Shown piece after piece: positions 24,273 through 33,461 of a DNA stretch of 64,000 bases; position 1 is the stretch's first letter; every line of letters begins with the position of its first letter. The notes below the pieces were generated by a model. The model saw only the letters and a program-made list of their open reading frames with translations. It had not been told where the DNA came from and did not search any database. The translations under genes were made by a program, and so were the position numbers. The DNA is from Halopseudomonas pelagia. GTDB lineage: Bacteria; Pseudomonadota; Gammaproteobacteria; Pseudomonadales; Pseudomonadaceae. The stretch spans positions 2,232,001-2,296,000 of the forward strand of contig NZ_CP033116.1 of the NCBI RefSeq assembly GCF_009497895.1. Reading direction: 5' to 3'.

Positions 24273-26525
24273 TTAGTCGCCTTTCAGGCAGTCGACACAG
24301 TACAGCAGGCTGCCGTCGTCCTGCTGGGCACTGCGCAGGCCATGGATGTCGCTTTCAAAGCCGGGAAACCGCTGGTCCTGGCGGCCGGCAATCTGCAGAA
24401 AGTCAGTAATCGCCGAACCGTCTGCCGGAAAGCGTTCACCGGGCATGATTACCGGAATACCGGGCGGGTAGGGCACCAGCATCACCGCGCTGATGCGCCC
24501 GGCCAATTGCTCGACCGGCACCATCTCCACCTGACCGCGCACCATGTGCTGGTAGGCGTCGGCTGGACGCACGACCATTTCCGGCAGCTCGGTGTAAATC
24601 TGCCGCAAGGTGCGCACCATGCGCTGCTCCTTGTAGAAAGCGTGCAACTGCTGGCAAATATCCTGCAAACCCAGGCCGCGATAATGGCCGGTGGCGGCAA
24701 CCCCCGGGAGTGTCGCCTCTAAAGGCGCGTTGGCATCGTATAGCCGCTTGAATTCCTGCAGCTCGGATACCAGGGTGCTCCACTTGCCCTTGGTGATGCC
24801 CAGGGAAAACAGAATAAGGAAGGAGTACAGGCCGGTTTTCTCCACCACCAGGCCGCGTTCGGCGAGAAAGCGCGTTACCACCGCCGCGGGTATACCGCTC
24901 TTCGCCAGGCGCCCCTGTTCTTCGACACCAGGGGTAAGCAGGGTGACCTTGATGGGGTCAAGCAGCGCATAGTCATCGGCCATGGGGCCAAAGCCGTGCC
25001 AGTCTTCGTGGTCATCCAGCGTCCAATCGCGGGGCTGAACCTGCTCTGCCTCCAATGCATCCTCCGGTTCCCAGACGTCGAACCACCATTGGTCTTCATG
25101 CAGCCGCGCCGCAGTCTGTTGCATTGCGCGGCGGAAAGAGAGTGCTTCATCCAGGGTTTCCTGCACCAACGAGCGACCGGGTTCGCCGGCCATCATTCCG
25201 GTGGCGACGTCGATCGAGGCGATGATGCCGTAATGCGGCGAAGTGGAGGTATGCATCATGAAGGCTTCGTTGAAGCGTTCTAGATCAAGCTGCTGCTCAA
25301 GGCTGTTCTCGGCCAGAATAATCGAGGCCTGGGATAGCGCGGCCAGGACCTTGTGCGGGGATTGGGTGGCAAACACCAGAGGGTGCCTGGCACGCTCAAA
25401 GCCGCGCTTGCTGCCCATGCCATGACGGCCGGCGTAAAACTCGTGAAACGCAGCGTAGCCATACCAGGCTTCATCAAAATGCAGTATGTCGACCGCATCT
25501 TCCAGCTCGTCCTTGATCAGTTCGGCGTTGTAGCACAGCCCGTCGTACGTCGAGTTGGTCAGCACCGCCAGGCGGATCTTGGCGTCGCGGCCCTGTAGCA
25601 GCGGATGCTCGGCCAACCGCTGGCGCAGATTGGCTGGAGCGAAGGACTCCAGGCTGATAGGTCCGATAATGCCGTAGTCGTTACGCGAGCCGGTCAGGTA
25701 CACGGGAATGGCGCCGGTCATGATGATCGCGTGCAATATCGACTTGTGACAATTGCGGTCGACCAGCACCACATCATCACGGCTGACAAAGGCGTGCCAG
25801 ATGATCTTGTTGGCGGTCGAGGTGCCATTGACTACATAGAAACTGTGATCGGCGCCGAAGGTGCGCGCGGTATTGGCCTCAGCTTCGGCGATGGGCCCGT
25901 TGTGATCGAGCAGCGAGCCCAGACCAGGCACTGATACGGAGAGGTCCGAGCGCAGTGTGTTTTCGCCGAAAAAGTCATGAAACGCGCGACCCACCGGGCT
26001 TTTGCGAAAGGCTACGCCACCGCCATGGCCGGGCGAGTGCCAGGAGTAGCTGGCGCGGCCGGTGTAATCGAGCAGCGCCTTGAAAAATGGGGGCAACAGC
26101 TGGCCTAGATAGGCGTGTGCGGTACGCGCGATCTGCCCGGCAATAAAGGGTAAGGTGTCTTCGAACAGGTAGATGATTCCGCGCAGTTGGTGCAGGTCTC
26201 GCAGCGCGCTGAGCTTGTCGTTATCCAGACTCTGACGAGTGGTCAGTGCCATGATCGGCAGTTCTGGTGAGCGGCAATGGGCAGCCTGGAACAGCGCTCT
26301 GACCGGCTCAAGATCATCCTCCTGGTCGGCAGTGAAGAGAATGCAGGACAGCCCGCGATGTGCTTCGGCGATCAATCGGCCCTCGTCGATCGAGGCAGTG
26401 GCCAACACTTCGAGACCTTCCTGCTTCAGCGCTTTGAACAGCTCGGCAAGTTGGCTGCCGGCCACATCCTGGCGGCCGATGTGCGGGTTGATGACCAGAA
26501 TGGGGAAGTGCAAGTGCTTGAACAT
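24273..26525 (-). CDS. ldcA: Lysine/arginine/ornithine decarboxylase (LdcA-like)
   Basis: A 750-residue PLP enzyme that decarboxylates a basic amino acid. An N-terminal receiver-like wing domain (about residues 1-130) precedes the fold I catalytic domain with SWHSPGHGGGVAFRKSPVG, FGENTLRSDLSVSVPGLGSL, STANKIIWHAF and the PLP-lysine segment ATQSPHKVLAALSQAS. The C-terminal domain includes VMLVPYPPGIPVIMPGERF. It is very like P. aeruginosa LdcA (lysine decarboxylase), though arginine or ornithine cannot be excluded. It runs convergently into trkA with a 13-base gap. Cadaverine or other polyamine production would fit the PuuB-like amine oxidase at 11961, but the two are not in one operon. Confidence 0.85.
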   Translation of the reverse strand: MFKHLHFPILVINPHIGRQDVAGSQLAELFKALKQEGLEVLATASIDEGRLIAEAHRGLSCILFTADQEDDLEPVRALFQAAHCRSPELPIMALTTRQSLDNDKLSALRDLHQLRGIIYLFEDTLPFIAGQIARTAHAYLGQLLPPFFKALLDYTGRASYSWHSPGHGGGVAFRKSPVGRAFHDFFGENTLRSDLSVSVPGLGSLLDHNGPIAEAEANTARTFGADHSFYVVNGTSTANKIIWHAFVSRDDVVLVDRNCHKSILHAIIMTGAIPVYLTGSRNDYGIIGPISLESFAPANLRQRLAEHPLLQGRDAKIRLAVLTNSTYDGLCYNAELIKDELEDAVDILHFDEAWYGYAAFHEFYAGRHGMGSKRGFERARHPLVFATQSPHKVLAALSQASIILAENSLEQQLDLERFNEAFMMHTSTSPHYGIIASIDVATGMMAGEPGRSLVQETLDEALSFRRAMQQTAARLHEDQWWFDVWEPEDALEAEQVQPRDWTLDDHEDWHGFGPMADDYALLDPIKVTLLTPGVEEQGRLAKSGIPAAVVTRFLAERGLVVEKTGLYSFLILFSLGITKGKWSTLVSELQEFKRLYDANAPLEATLPGVAATGHYRGLGLQDICQQLHAFYKEQRMVRTLRQIYTELPEMVVRPADAYQHMVRGQVEMVPVEQLAGRISAVMLVPYPPGIPVIMPGERFPADGSAITDFLQIAGRQDQRFPGFESDIHGLRSAQQDDGSLLYCVDCLKGD

Positions 26526-26673
26526 GAAAGCCGATTCCTTGAAAGACCTGCCTCCAGACTACACCACAGACGCGTGTGCTGCCTGGTCTACTAGTAAGAC
26601 TGACGGGTCAGAAAAAGCTTGAGCAATGGTATGCTTTGGACCTTACAAACGATATGGATGGGAGTTAGCGACA

Positions 26674-27135
26674 GTGAAATGGGATCTGGACAATCCGCAC
26701 ACCCTGGAAATCACCGTGCAGCCGGAGGATATCGACGGCCTAGGTCACGCGAATAATATCGTTTACGTTGGTTGGTTAGAGCGCTGCGCCTGGCAGCATT
26801 CCAGCTCTCTGGGTCTGGGGGTGGAGGAATACCGCAAACTGGATAGAGCCATGGCGGTGTTTCGTCACGAGATTGATTACCTGAGCGCCGCCTACGAGGG
26901 CGATCAACTGATCATGGCGACCTGGATTATCAGTTGGGATAAAAAACTGCGCATGACGCGTCACTTTCAGTTATGCCGCAAATCGGACGGAGCCACACTG
27001 TTGCGTGCCCGCACGACATTCGTTTGCATAGAAGTGTCCACGGGCAAACCCAAGCGTATGCCGCCGATTTTTATCGAAGTCTACGCCAAGGGCATGTCTG
27101 CCGATGCCGAGACCGGAGAAGTTACAAGGGATTGA
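26674..27135 (+). CDS. 4-hydroxybenzoyl-CoA thioesterase-type hotdog protein
   Basis: 153 residues. The hotdog fold signature is VQPEDIDGLGHANNIVYVGWLERC, with the Asp of the 4HBT class in DIDGLGHANN, followed by HEIDYLSAAYEGDQL. It probably hydrolyses an acyl-CoA. Reading from the upstream ATG (26626) adds 16 residues unlike the family. The GTG at 26674-26676 is preceded by GGGAG nine bases away, so it is preferred. It diverges from ldcA and is convergent with ppnP. Substrate unknown. Confidence 0.82.
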   Translation: MKWDLDNPHTLEITVQPEDIDGLGHANNIVYVGWLERCAWQHSSSLGLGVEEYRKLDRAMAVFRHEIDYLSAAYEGDQLIMATWIISWDKKLRMTRHFQLCRKSDGATLLRARTTFVCIEVSTGKPKRMPPIFIEVYAKGMSADAETGEVTRD

Positions 27136-27166
27136 AGCGGGGGATGCTGGAGCGGAATTAACACTT

Positions 27167-27189
27167 GGAGCTGGAGCTGGAGCTGGAGC
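27167..27189. repeat. Short GGAGCT tandem repeat
   Basis: Three full GGAGCT units plus GGAGC in the gap after the thioesterase gene. Too short to suggest a function. Confidence 0.6.
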
Positions 27190-27197
27190 GCAAGCAA

Positions 27198-27221
27198 AGC
27201 GGCAGGTGTTGGCCTGCCGCT
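27198..27221. terminator. Hairpin between convergent thioesterase and ppnP genes
   Basis: AGCGGCAGG, loop TGTTGG, CCTGCCGCT: a 9-bp stem placed between two convergent genes, ten bases beyond the ppnP stop. It has only short T-runs on either strand, so it is a probable but weak shared terminator. Confidence 0.55.
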
Positions 27222-27230
27222 GCTATGGAT

Positions 27231-27512
27231 TTAGCGGTACTCGCACAGGTAGGCGGTATCTTCCTCTACCTTGAGTTTGAACTTGCTATGCGCGGCCACA
27301 ACAAACTGGCTGCCAGCGGCATATTCTTCCCATTCGTCGCCACCCGGCAATTGCACGGTGAGCTTGCCGGTGATCACCTGCATGATCTCCAGCTGGTTGG
27401 TGCCGAATTCGTACTCGCCCGGTGCCATCACGCCCACAGTGGCGGTACCGTCGGGCTGCTGAAAGCCGATTGACGCGACCTTGCCATCAAAATACTCGTT
27501 GATCTTGAACAT
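27231..27512 (-). CDS. ppnP: Pyrimidine/purine nucleoside phosphorylase PpnP
   Basis: A 93-residue single-cupin enzyme of the PpnP (YaiE, DUF1255) family that splits nucleosides with phosphate into base and ribose-1-phosphate. The whole domain is visible: [17 protein letters not shown], then [20 protein letters not shown] and the final [18 protein letters not shown]. The ATG at 27510-27512 with GAGGAG upstream matches the family start. The open frame further upstream is not used. Length is normal. Confidence 0.93.
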   Translation of the reverse strand: MFKINEYFDGKVASIGFQQPDGTATVGVMAPGEYEFGTNQLEIMQVITGKLTVQLPGGDEWEEYAAGSQFVVAAHSKFKLKVEEDTAYLCEYR

Positions 27513-27584
27513 CTGTGGGCTCCTCGAGAGCGTGATTAAGAGCCGCATAGTATGCCTAAGCCGGCTATATACCGGCAATCGAAA

Positions 27585-30500
27585 TCAGACTGCCGCCGGT
27601 CTGCCGGTCAATTTAGCCGTTGCGCGCTCGGCCAAGCCATTGATGATCATGTACAGGCAGGGCACCACGAACAGCGTCAACAGCATCGAGACCATCAGCC
27701 CGCCGACAACCGTCAAGGCCAGCGGGCGCATGATCTCCGCACCTTCGCCAATGCCGATCGCCAATGGCAGCATGCCGAGTACGGTGGTCAGCGTGGTCAT
27801 CAGGATCGGCCGCAAGCGCACGCTGCCAGCCCGGGCAATCGCTTCTATCACGCTCAGACCGTCCTGCCTGCGCCCCTGCTCGATATATTCCACCAACAGG
27901 ATGGCGTTGTTGACCACAATGCCGATCAGCAGTATCAGACCAATCATCACTGGCGAGGAAACTGGCGTGCTGGTAGCCCACAGCGCGAGGCTGACGCCCA
28001 CCATGGACAGGGGCGCTGCGGCCATGATGATCAGTGGATTGCTCAGCCGTTCGTATTGCACGGCCAGGACCACGAACACCAGGAAAATCGACAGCATGAC
28101 CACCAGAATGATTTCCTGATTGGTTTCCTGGATGGTTTCCCATTGCCCGCCGGTAAGCAGGCTGTAGCGTTCTGGTATTTCCAGATCCGCCAGGCGTTCT
28201 TCCACGGCCATCATCACGGTACCGACATCGGAAATACTGGTATTGATATCACCCACCACGCGCATGATCCGCGTCTGGTTCTCGCGATAGATCACCGCCG
28301 GTCCTTCACCCAGCTCCAACCGGGCGACGTCGCGCAGCAGTACCGGTTCATCGTCAATACGAAACAGCAGCAGGCTGCCCAGGTCTTCAGCATTGGTGAT
28401 AGTGTCGTAGGGCAGGCGTACGCGCATGTCGTACTCCTGGTTGCCGTCGATGTACTGGGTAGCCACCTGGCCGTCCACCGCATGGCGGATGGCTTCGCCT
28501 ACCTCACTGACGCGCAGACCGAACTGGGCGGCGCGCTGGCGATCAACGAACAGCCTGAGCAGGGGCGTTTGATCCTCGGCGCCGGTCTCCAGTCCAATCA
28601 GCCCTGGAAGGCCCTCCAGGCGCTGCTTGATGTCATCGGAAATGCGCTGTAGTTCGTCCAGCTCAGGACCGGTCACGCCAATCGCCAGATCGTTGCCGTC
28701 GCTGGTGAAACGCAGACCGCGAATCTGCGGCGGCCGTGCGGTGATGCTGACGCCGGGTAAGCCCAGGTCACGCACCGCCCGCTGCGCGTCGTTGATCCAG
28801 ATGCCTGCGGGCATGTCCGGGCGTTCGCTGGCTGGCACCAGTTGAATCTGAAAGATACCCGAACCAGCCCGCTCACTGATGACGCCGCCCCATAAGGCTC
28901 CACCTGCCAGGGTAAAGACGTTATCGACGTGATCGCGCTCAAGCAGTAGTTGTTCAATCTGCCGAGACACGCGCTGCGTTTCATCCGGGGGCGTGCCTGC
29001 CGGCATGGTAATGCGGATCTGTACTGCGCCGTCATCCAGCTGCGGCAGAAACTCGCTGCCCAGCTGAGTGAACAGCCACGCTGAGCCGGCCAGCAACAGC
29101 GTAGCCAGGCCCATCACGCCCCACCGCCAGCGCAGAACGCCGGGCAATACGCGGGCATAGCCATTGCGCAGACGTAATATGCCAACGCTGAAACCGCGTA
29201 CCGGCGGGCTGTTAACCAGGCCACTGGTGAAACTGATACGCCCCATCAGGGCGGCCAGCGAGGGTACCAGCGTGAGGCCGGCAAGCAGCGTGGCGAGGAT
29301 GGCGAAGGAAATGGTCACGATCATTTCGCGGAACACCAGCGCGGCAATGCCACTGACCAGCAGAAAGGGTAATACCGCAGCCAGGTTGGTCATGGTGCCG
29401 GCCGTTATAGCTGACACCACCTCGCTGGCGCCGTCGCGCGCTGCATCATCAGGTGATTTTCCCAGAGTTTCGCGGTGCCGATAGATGTTTTCCAGCATGA
29501 CGATGGCGTTGTCGAGCAGCAGGCCGACACCCAACGCCAGCCCCCCCATGCTGATGATGTTCAGCGTCAGGCCGCTCATGCCCATCAGACTGAAGGTCGC
29601 CATTATGGCGATGGGGATGGAAATGCCGATGACGAAGCCTTTGCGCAGGCTGCCGAGGAACAGCAGCACGATAATCATTGCCAACGTGCCGCCCAGCAGC
29701 GCGGCAGAGGTCACGCTGGACAGCGCACCACGGATGAAATAGGTCGGGTCCTGGGTCGGCCGATAACTGATATCGGCAGGAATGAAGTCGCTGCGCTCAA
29801 GCCTTTTCAGCGTGTCGCGCACGGCATCCGCGACGGCGACGGTGTTGGCCTCCGGCAGTTTGTAAATGGATACCTGCGATGCGGGAGTGCCATCCAGACG
29901 GGCAAAGACCCGTTGCCGACGGTTGCCGTCGATCACTTCGGCTACGTCTGCCAGGCGGATATTCTGCCCGTAGCGGGACACTTCGCGGGGGAGTGGCAGG
30001 AGCAGGTTCTCGATCTGCTTCAGAGAGGTAAACAGGCCCTCGGTCTTGGCCGCGACATCAAAGGTGTCGGAGGTCACGCGGCCAATCGCCAAGTCGCGGT
30101 TCTCGGCAGCGAGGATGCGGCTTACGTCAGCCATCCCCATGCCGTAGGACAGCAGCCGCTGCTGATCAACAATCACCTCGATCTCGCGAACCATGCCGCC
30201 AGCAGCTTCCACCGAAGACACCCCGGGAATGCCGATCAGTTGCGGGGTCAGCGTATTCTCAATCCAGTCGTTGACCGCAGCCTCATTGCGCACGGTCGAG
30301 CTGAATCCGCCTTGCCAGACAGCTTGCTGGCCAGGATCGAACTTGCGTACACGTGGCGGATCAACGTCCGGCAAAAGAGGTCTGGCCTGTTCCAGGCCTC
30401 GCGCGGTGTCCTGCAATGCCAGGTCGAGATCGGTACCAAATTCGAAAGTCAGATCCAGATCGGTCTGGCTGTCTTCGACTTCACTGCTGATTTTGGTGAG

Positions 30501-30752
30501 GTTCTCGGTGGCGGCGAGGTTGCGTTCCAGCACTCGGGTGACCTGCTCTTCAATTACCTCAGCAGAGACCCCAGGGTATTCAACACTGACGCGGATCTGC
30601 GGATAATCGATACTGGGCAGGAGGTCGATCGGCAGGCGTTGCAGAAAATACAAGCCCATGACCAACACCACTGACGCCAGAGCCAGGGTGCCAACCGGGC
30701 GGCCGATGGCGAGTGTAGTCAGGCCGAAGCGTGGGCGCTCGGGATCAGTCAT
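27585..30752 (-). CDS. RND-family efflux permease (HAE1-like)
   Basis: A 1055-residue inner-membrane proton antiporter with the RND plan of 12 membrane helices and two large periplasmic loops. The start is followed by TM1 (LALASVVLVMGLYFLQRLPIDLLP) and the conserved VEYPGVSAEVIEEQVTRVLE. TM4 has GLALGVGLLLDNAIVMLENI with the proton-relay Asp, and the end of the protein holds GLMVSMLLTLFVVPCLY. Its ATG overlaps the adaptor stop by 8 bases. With the adaptor and a TolC-type channel from elsewhere it would form a tripartite pump. It resembles permeases of organic substrates more than CusA-type metal pumps, since no Met-rich metal motif is seen. Confidence 0.9.
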   Translation of the reverse strand: MTDPERPRFGLTTLAIGRPVGTLALASVVLVMGLYFLQRLPIDLLPSIDYPQIRVSVEYPGVSAEVIEEQVTRVLERNLAATENLTKISSEVEDSQTDLDLTFEFGTDLDLALQDTARGLEQARPLLPDVDPPRVRKFDPGQQAVWQGGFSSTVRNEAAVNDWIENTLTPQLIGIPGVSSVEAAGGMVREIEVIVDQQRLLSYGMGMADVSRILAAENRDLAIGRVTSDTFDVAAKTEGLFTSLKQIENLLLPLPREVSRYGQNIRLADVAEVIDGNRRQRVFARLDGTPASQVSIYKLPEANTVAVADAVRDTLKRLERSDFIPADISYRPTQDPTYFIRGALSSVTSAALLGGTLAMIIVLLFLGSLRKGFVIGISIPIAIMATFSLMGMSGLTLNIISMGGLALGVGLLLDNAIVMLENIYRHRETLGKSPDDAARDGASEVVSAITAGTMTNLAAVLPFLLVSGIAALVFREMIVTISFAILATLLAGLTLVPSLAALMGRISFTSGLVNSPPVRGFSVGILRLRNGYARVLPGVLRWRWGVMGLATLLLAGSAWLFTQLGSEFLPQLDDGAVQIRITMPAGTPPDETQRVSRQIEQLLLERDHVDNVFTLAGGALWGGVISERAGSGIFQIQLVPASERPDMPAGIWINDAQRAVRDLGLPGVSITARPPQIRGLRFTSDGNDLAIGVTGPELDELQRISDDIKQRLEGLPGLIGLETGAEDQTPLLRLFVDRQRAAQFGLRVSEVGEAIRHAVDGQVATQYIDGNQEYDMRVRLPYDTITNAEDLGSLLLFRIDDEPVLLRDVARLELGEGPAVIYRENQTRIMRVVGDINTSISDVGTVMMAVEERLADLEIPERYSLLTGGQWETIQETNQEIILVVMLSIFLVFVVLAVQYERLSNPLIIMAAAPLSMVGVSLALWATSTPVSSPVMIGLILLIGIVVNNAILLVEYIEQGRRQDGLSVIEAIARAGSVRLRPILMTTLTTVLGMLPLAIGIGEGAEIMRPLALTVVGGLMVSMLLTLFVVPCLYMIINGLAERATAKLTGRPAAV

Positions 30753-31803
30753 GGTTGATCACAATGCGTACCTTCTGATCTTCCAGCATATCTATCGGGT
30801 TGCTGGCCAATATGGTTTCGCCGGGTTCAAGGCCGTTGACGATTTCCGTCCAGCGGCCGCGACTGATGCCTTTGCTGATCTCGCGCTGAACCAGTCTGTC
30901 GTTCTCTATCACGTACACGTAATGACCATTGTCCAGGCTGCCGACCGCCGCTCCTGGTACCACGAGCGTATTCGGCCGCGGATCAATAGCCGCGTCTATG
31001 CGAGCTAGAAAGCCCGGACGCACGCCCTGATCCCAGGCGCTGCTGGGGAGCAATACTTCAACGGTAATCAGCCGGCTGCTGCCCTGTGCTGCGGGGAAGA
31101 TCCGCCTCACTCTGCCTTCCAGACGCAGCTCGGGCAGCGCATCCAGTGTGACGGGCAGTATCTGGTCCTGGTTGATATGCACCACATCCAGTTCCGATAC
31201 ACCCAGGCGCAGTACCAGTTGTTCCAGGTCTGCCAGTTCGAACAGCGTACTTTGGGTTTCCACGGCTTCACCGGTCTCGATATGCCGGGCGATGATGGTA
31301 CTGGCCTGAGGTGCTTCAATACGTCCGTAGGCGACTCTGCTGAGCCATAGATCACGCTGACTGCGGGCCACCTGCAGGGCGACATCGGCGGCCTGATATT
31401 CTATCTGGGTCGCGACACCGCGCCGGCGCAGCTCGATGGCGCGATCGAAATCCAGTTTGGCCGAGGCCATTTGTGCCTCTGAGCGCGCGAGCTCGGCGGC
31501 GGCCTCGGCGACATCCAGTTGGGCGAGGACCTGCCCGGCCTTGACGCGATCGCCTTCCTCGACCGCTACGCTCTTTACTGTACCTTCGGTGCGGGCGGCC
31601 AGACTGATCAGGGCGCGGGGCTCTACGGTCGCTGCAAGCCGCAGCGGGCGGGAAAGATCACGTGTGCTTACCTGGTGCGCGGCTACGGGTGTAGCGTCAC
31701 GCGACGCTGGTGGTGGGCCCGCTTCCTGCTCGCAGCCGACGAGCAGTGTGAATGCGAGAGTGGCCAGCAGCGGACGGGGGAAACCGGACTTGTACCTCAG
31801 CAT
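30745..31803 (-). CDS. RND periplasmic adaptor lipoprotein
   Basis: About 352 residues, the membrane-fusion partner of the RND permease. The N-terminus is a signal peptide with lipobox LLVGC (PLLATLAFTLLVGCEQE). A lipoyl-type half RTEGTVKSVAVEEGDRVKAGQVLAQLD follows, then a short coiled-coil hairpin, the second half AYGRIEAPQASTIIARH region and a beta-barrel. Several in-frame ATGs exist (31860, 31815, 31803). I choose 31803 because AAAGGA lies 12 bases before it, whereas it directly abuts the ATG at 31815. The difference does not affect the mature protein after the lipobox Cys. Confidence 0.85.
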   Translation of the reverse strand: MLRYKSGFPRPLLATLAFTLLVGCEQEAGPPPASRDATPVAAHQVSTRDLSRPLRLAATVEPRALISLAARTEGTVKSVAVEEGDRVKAGQVLAQLDVAEAAAELARSEAQMASAKLDFDRAIELRRRGVATQIEYQAADVALQVARSQRDLWLSRVAYGRIEAPQASTIIARHIETGEAVETQSTLFELADLEQLVLRLGVSELDVVHINQDQILPVTLDALPELRLEGRVRRIFPAAQGSSRLITVEVLLPSSAWDQGVRPGFLARIDAAIDPRPNTLVVPGAAVGSLDNGHYVYVIENDRLVQREISKGISRGRWTEIVNGLEPGETILASNPIDMLEDQKVRIVINHD

Positions 31804-31929
31804 GCGTTTGAACATTCCTTTAATGGCGCACATGTACTCGCTTATCGGAAAGACGAGCATGGCCCGCTGGCATGGATTAAGCGCGGTCGGGTAGCTGTAT
31901 GCTAACCGTTACTGATGACAGAATCAGCG

Positions 31930-31948
31930 CAAGCTGATAATCATTCTT
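31930..31948. promoter_or_regulatory. Possible Fur box in the leader of the RND operon
   Basis: CAAGCTGATAATCATTCTT agrees with the 19-bp Fur consensus at 13 positions, with the half GATAATCATT intact. It is 127 bases before the adaptor start and 148 before the dehydrogenase start, in the shared divergent region. The left half-site is poor, so this is only a candidate. Confidence 0.3.
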
Positions 31949-32095
31949 GTTATTTCTTGGCAAAAGGTTTCAAGAAAAAGCCACTGTCGCCAAGTTAGGC
32001 TATGGTGCACGCAATGAAAGTTCCGGCTCGTACCGGGTGAGTGTGACCTAAACCAGTGAGGCTGCGATTGCAGCTTCTTTCTTGAGGAGATACCA

Positions 32096-32974
32096 ATGGC
32101 GAACCTAGCTTTTATCGGACTGGGAGTGATGGGTTACCCCATGGCGGGCCATTTGCGCTCCGCCGGCCACGACGTGACGGTTTACAACCGTACTGAGTCC
32201 AGAGCCAAGGCCTGGGTTGACGAGTTTGGTGGTCGCGCTTGTTCGACCCCGGCTGAAGCCGCGGCAGAGCAGGATCTGGTGATGATCTGTGTGGGTAATG
32301 ACGATGATCTGCGCGAAGTGGTCTGTGGAGAGCAGGGTGTGCTTCAGGGTATTCGTTCTGGCGCAGTGATTATTGACCATACTACGGCATCTGCAGGCGT
32401 GGCCCGCGAGCTGTTCCAGCTCTGTGCTGAAAAGGGCGTGGGTTTTCTCGATGCGCCGGTATCCGGCGGTCAGGCGGGTGCGGAAAATGGTCAGCTGACC
32501 ATCATGGTCGGCGGCGACGAGTCCGTTTTCGACTTTAGCCGGCCGGTGATGAATTGCTACGCCAAGATGCTCAAATTGATGGGGCCGGCGGGGTCGGGTC
32601 AACTGACCAAGATGGTCAACCAAATCTGCATCGGCGGCCTGGTCCAGGGGCTTGCGGAAGCGCTGCATTTTGCCAAGAGTGCGGGGCTGGATGGCGAGGC
32701 GGCGATGTCAGTGATCAGCAAAGGCGCGGCGCAATCCTGGCAGCTGGAAAACCGCCACAAGACCATGCTCGCCGGTGAGTTCGAGTTTGGTTTCGCGGTG
32801 GACTGGATGCGCAAGGACCTGGGTATCGTGCTGGATGAGGCGCGTCGCAATGGCGCACAACTGCCGGTTACTGCGCTGGTCGATCAGTTTTACGCAGATG
32901 TTCAGGCCATGGGTGGTAACCGTTGGGACACCTCCAGCCTGATCGCGCGGCTGGAGCGTAAGCGCGAGGAATAA
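32096..32974 (+). CDS. Beta-hydroxyacid dehydrogenase (3-hydroxyisobutyrate dehydrogenase family)
   Basis: A 292-residue NAD(P)-dependent oxidoreductase. N-terminal Rossmann motif FIGLGVMGYPMAGHL (residues 6-20) with VYNRT after it. The substrate-site motif is DAPVSGGQAGAENG (120-133), and catalytic Lys172 lies in GQLTKMVNQ. The all-alpha C-terminal domain is complete. NRT after beta-2 suggests NADP rather than NAD. Substrate among 3-hydroxyisobutyrate, tartronate semialdehyde or serine-like acids cannot be read. In P. aeruginosa a similar gene lies a few genes before gltA (from memory), matching the position here. Confidence 0.88.
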   Translation: MANLAFIGLGVMGYPMAGHLRSAGHDVTVYNRTESRAKAWVDEFGGRACSTPAEAAAEQDLVMICVGNDDDLREVVCGEQGVLQGIRSGAVIIDHTTASAGVARELFQLCAEKGVGFLDAPVSGGQAGAENGQLTIMVGGDESVFDFSRPVMNCYAKMLKLMGPAGSGQLTKMVNQICIGGLVQGLAEALHFAKSAGLDGEAAMSVISKGAAQSWQLENRHKTMLAGEFEFGFAVDWMRKDLGIVLDEARRNGAQLPVTALVDQFYADVQAMGGNRWDTSSLIARLERKREE

Positions 32975-33070
32975 CGGCGGTCCGGTCCGCGACCTCAGAT
33001 CGACAGCTGCTGCTCTCTTGTGGATAATACCGCGCCTTGGTCATGTCGCGTCCACAGGAGGGCAACGTTC

Positions 33071-33331
33071 ATGTCATTGACTAGTTGCCGCTCCGGCTGC
33101 GGCGCTTGCTGCATAGCACCTTCAATAAGCTCACCGATCCCGGGCATGCCACTGGGCAAGCCTGCCGGGGTGCGTTGTATTCATCTGGATGCAGACGCCC
33201 GCTGCGCGATCTTTTTCTCTTCGGATCGCCCCCGGGTCTGTGCAGAATTCCACCCGGCTGCAGACGTGTGCGGCGAGAACGCTGCGGATGCCCTGCGGAT
33301 TATCGGTTGGTGGGAAGCGCAGACGGGGTAG
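33071..33331 (+). CDS. YkgJ-family cysteine cluster protein
   Basis: 86 residues with eight cysteines. It begins MSLTSCRSGCGACC, the CxxxCxxCC arrangement (Cys 6, 10, 13, 14) of the YkgJ family, with Cys 36, 45, 57 and 67 following. Such clusters bind a metal (zinc or an iron centre), but the cellular role is unknown. The start is supported by AGGAGG nine bases upstream. It lies between the dehydrogenase and a convergent gltA. Confidence 0.85.
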   Translation: MSLTSCRSGCGACCIAPSISSPIPGMPLGKPAGVRCIHLDADARCAIFFSSDRPRVCAEFHPAADVCGENAADALRIIGWWEAQTG

Positions 33332-33335
33332 GGCA

Positions 33336-33364
33336 GCGGCAAGCTTCAAGTCTCAAGCTGCAAG
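33336..33364. repeat. Copy of the AAGCTTCAAG / GCGGCAAG intergenic repeat
   Basis: GCGGCAAGCTTCAAG then TCTCAAGCTGCAAG, starting five bases after the YkgJ stop. It uses the same words as the repeats at 18491, 42772 and 55296. Confidence 0.6.
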
Positions 33365-33417
33365 ATAAATACGAACTCTTCAGTAGGGGATGCTCCATTC
33401 TTCGTGGCTTGTAGCCA

Positions 33418-33455
33418 GCCAATAAAAAACCCGCCGAAGCGGGTTTTTTATTGGC
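33418..33455. terminator. Bidirectional terminator between ykgJ-like gene and gltA
   Basis: GCCAATAAAAAACCCGC, tetraloop CGAA, GCGGGTTTTTTATTGGC: a perfect 17-bp stem with A-run and T-run flanks, seven bases from the gltA stop. It serves both convergent transcripts. Confidence 0.95.
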
Positions 33456-33461
33456 TGAAGA

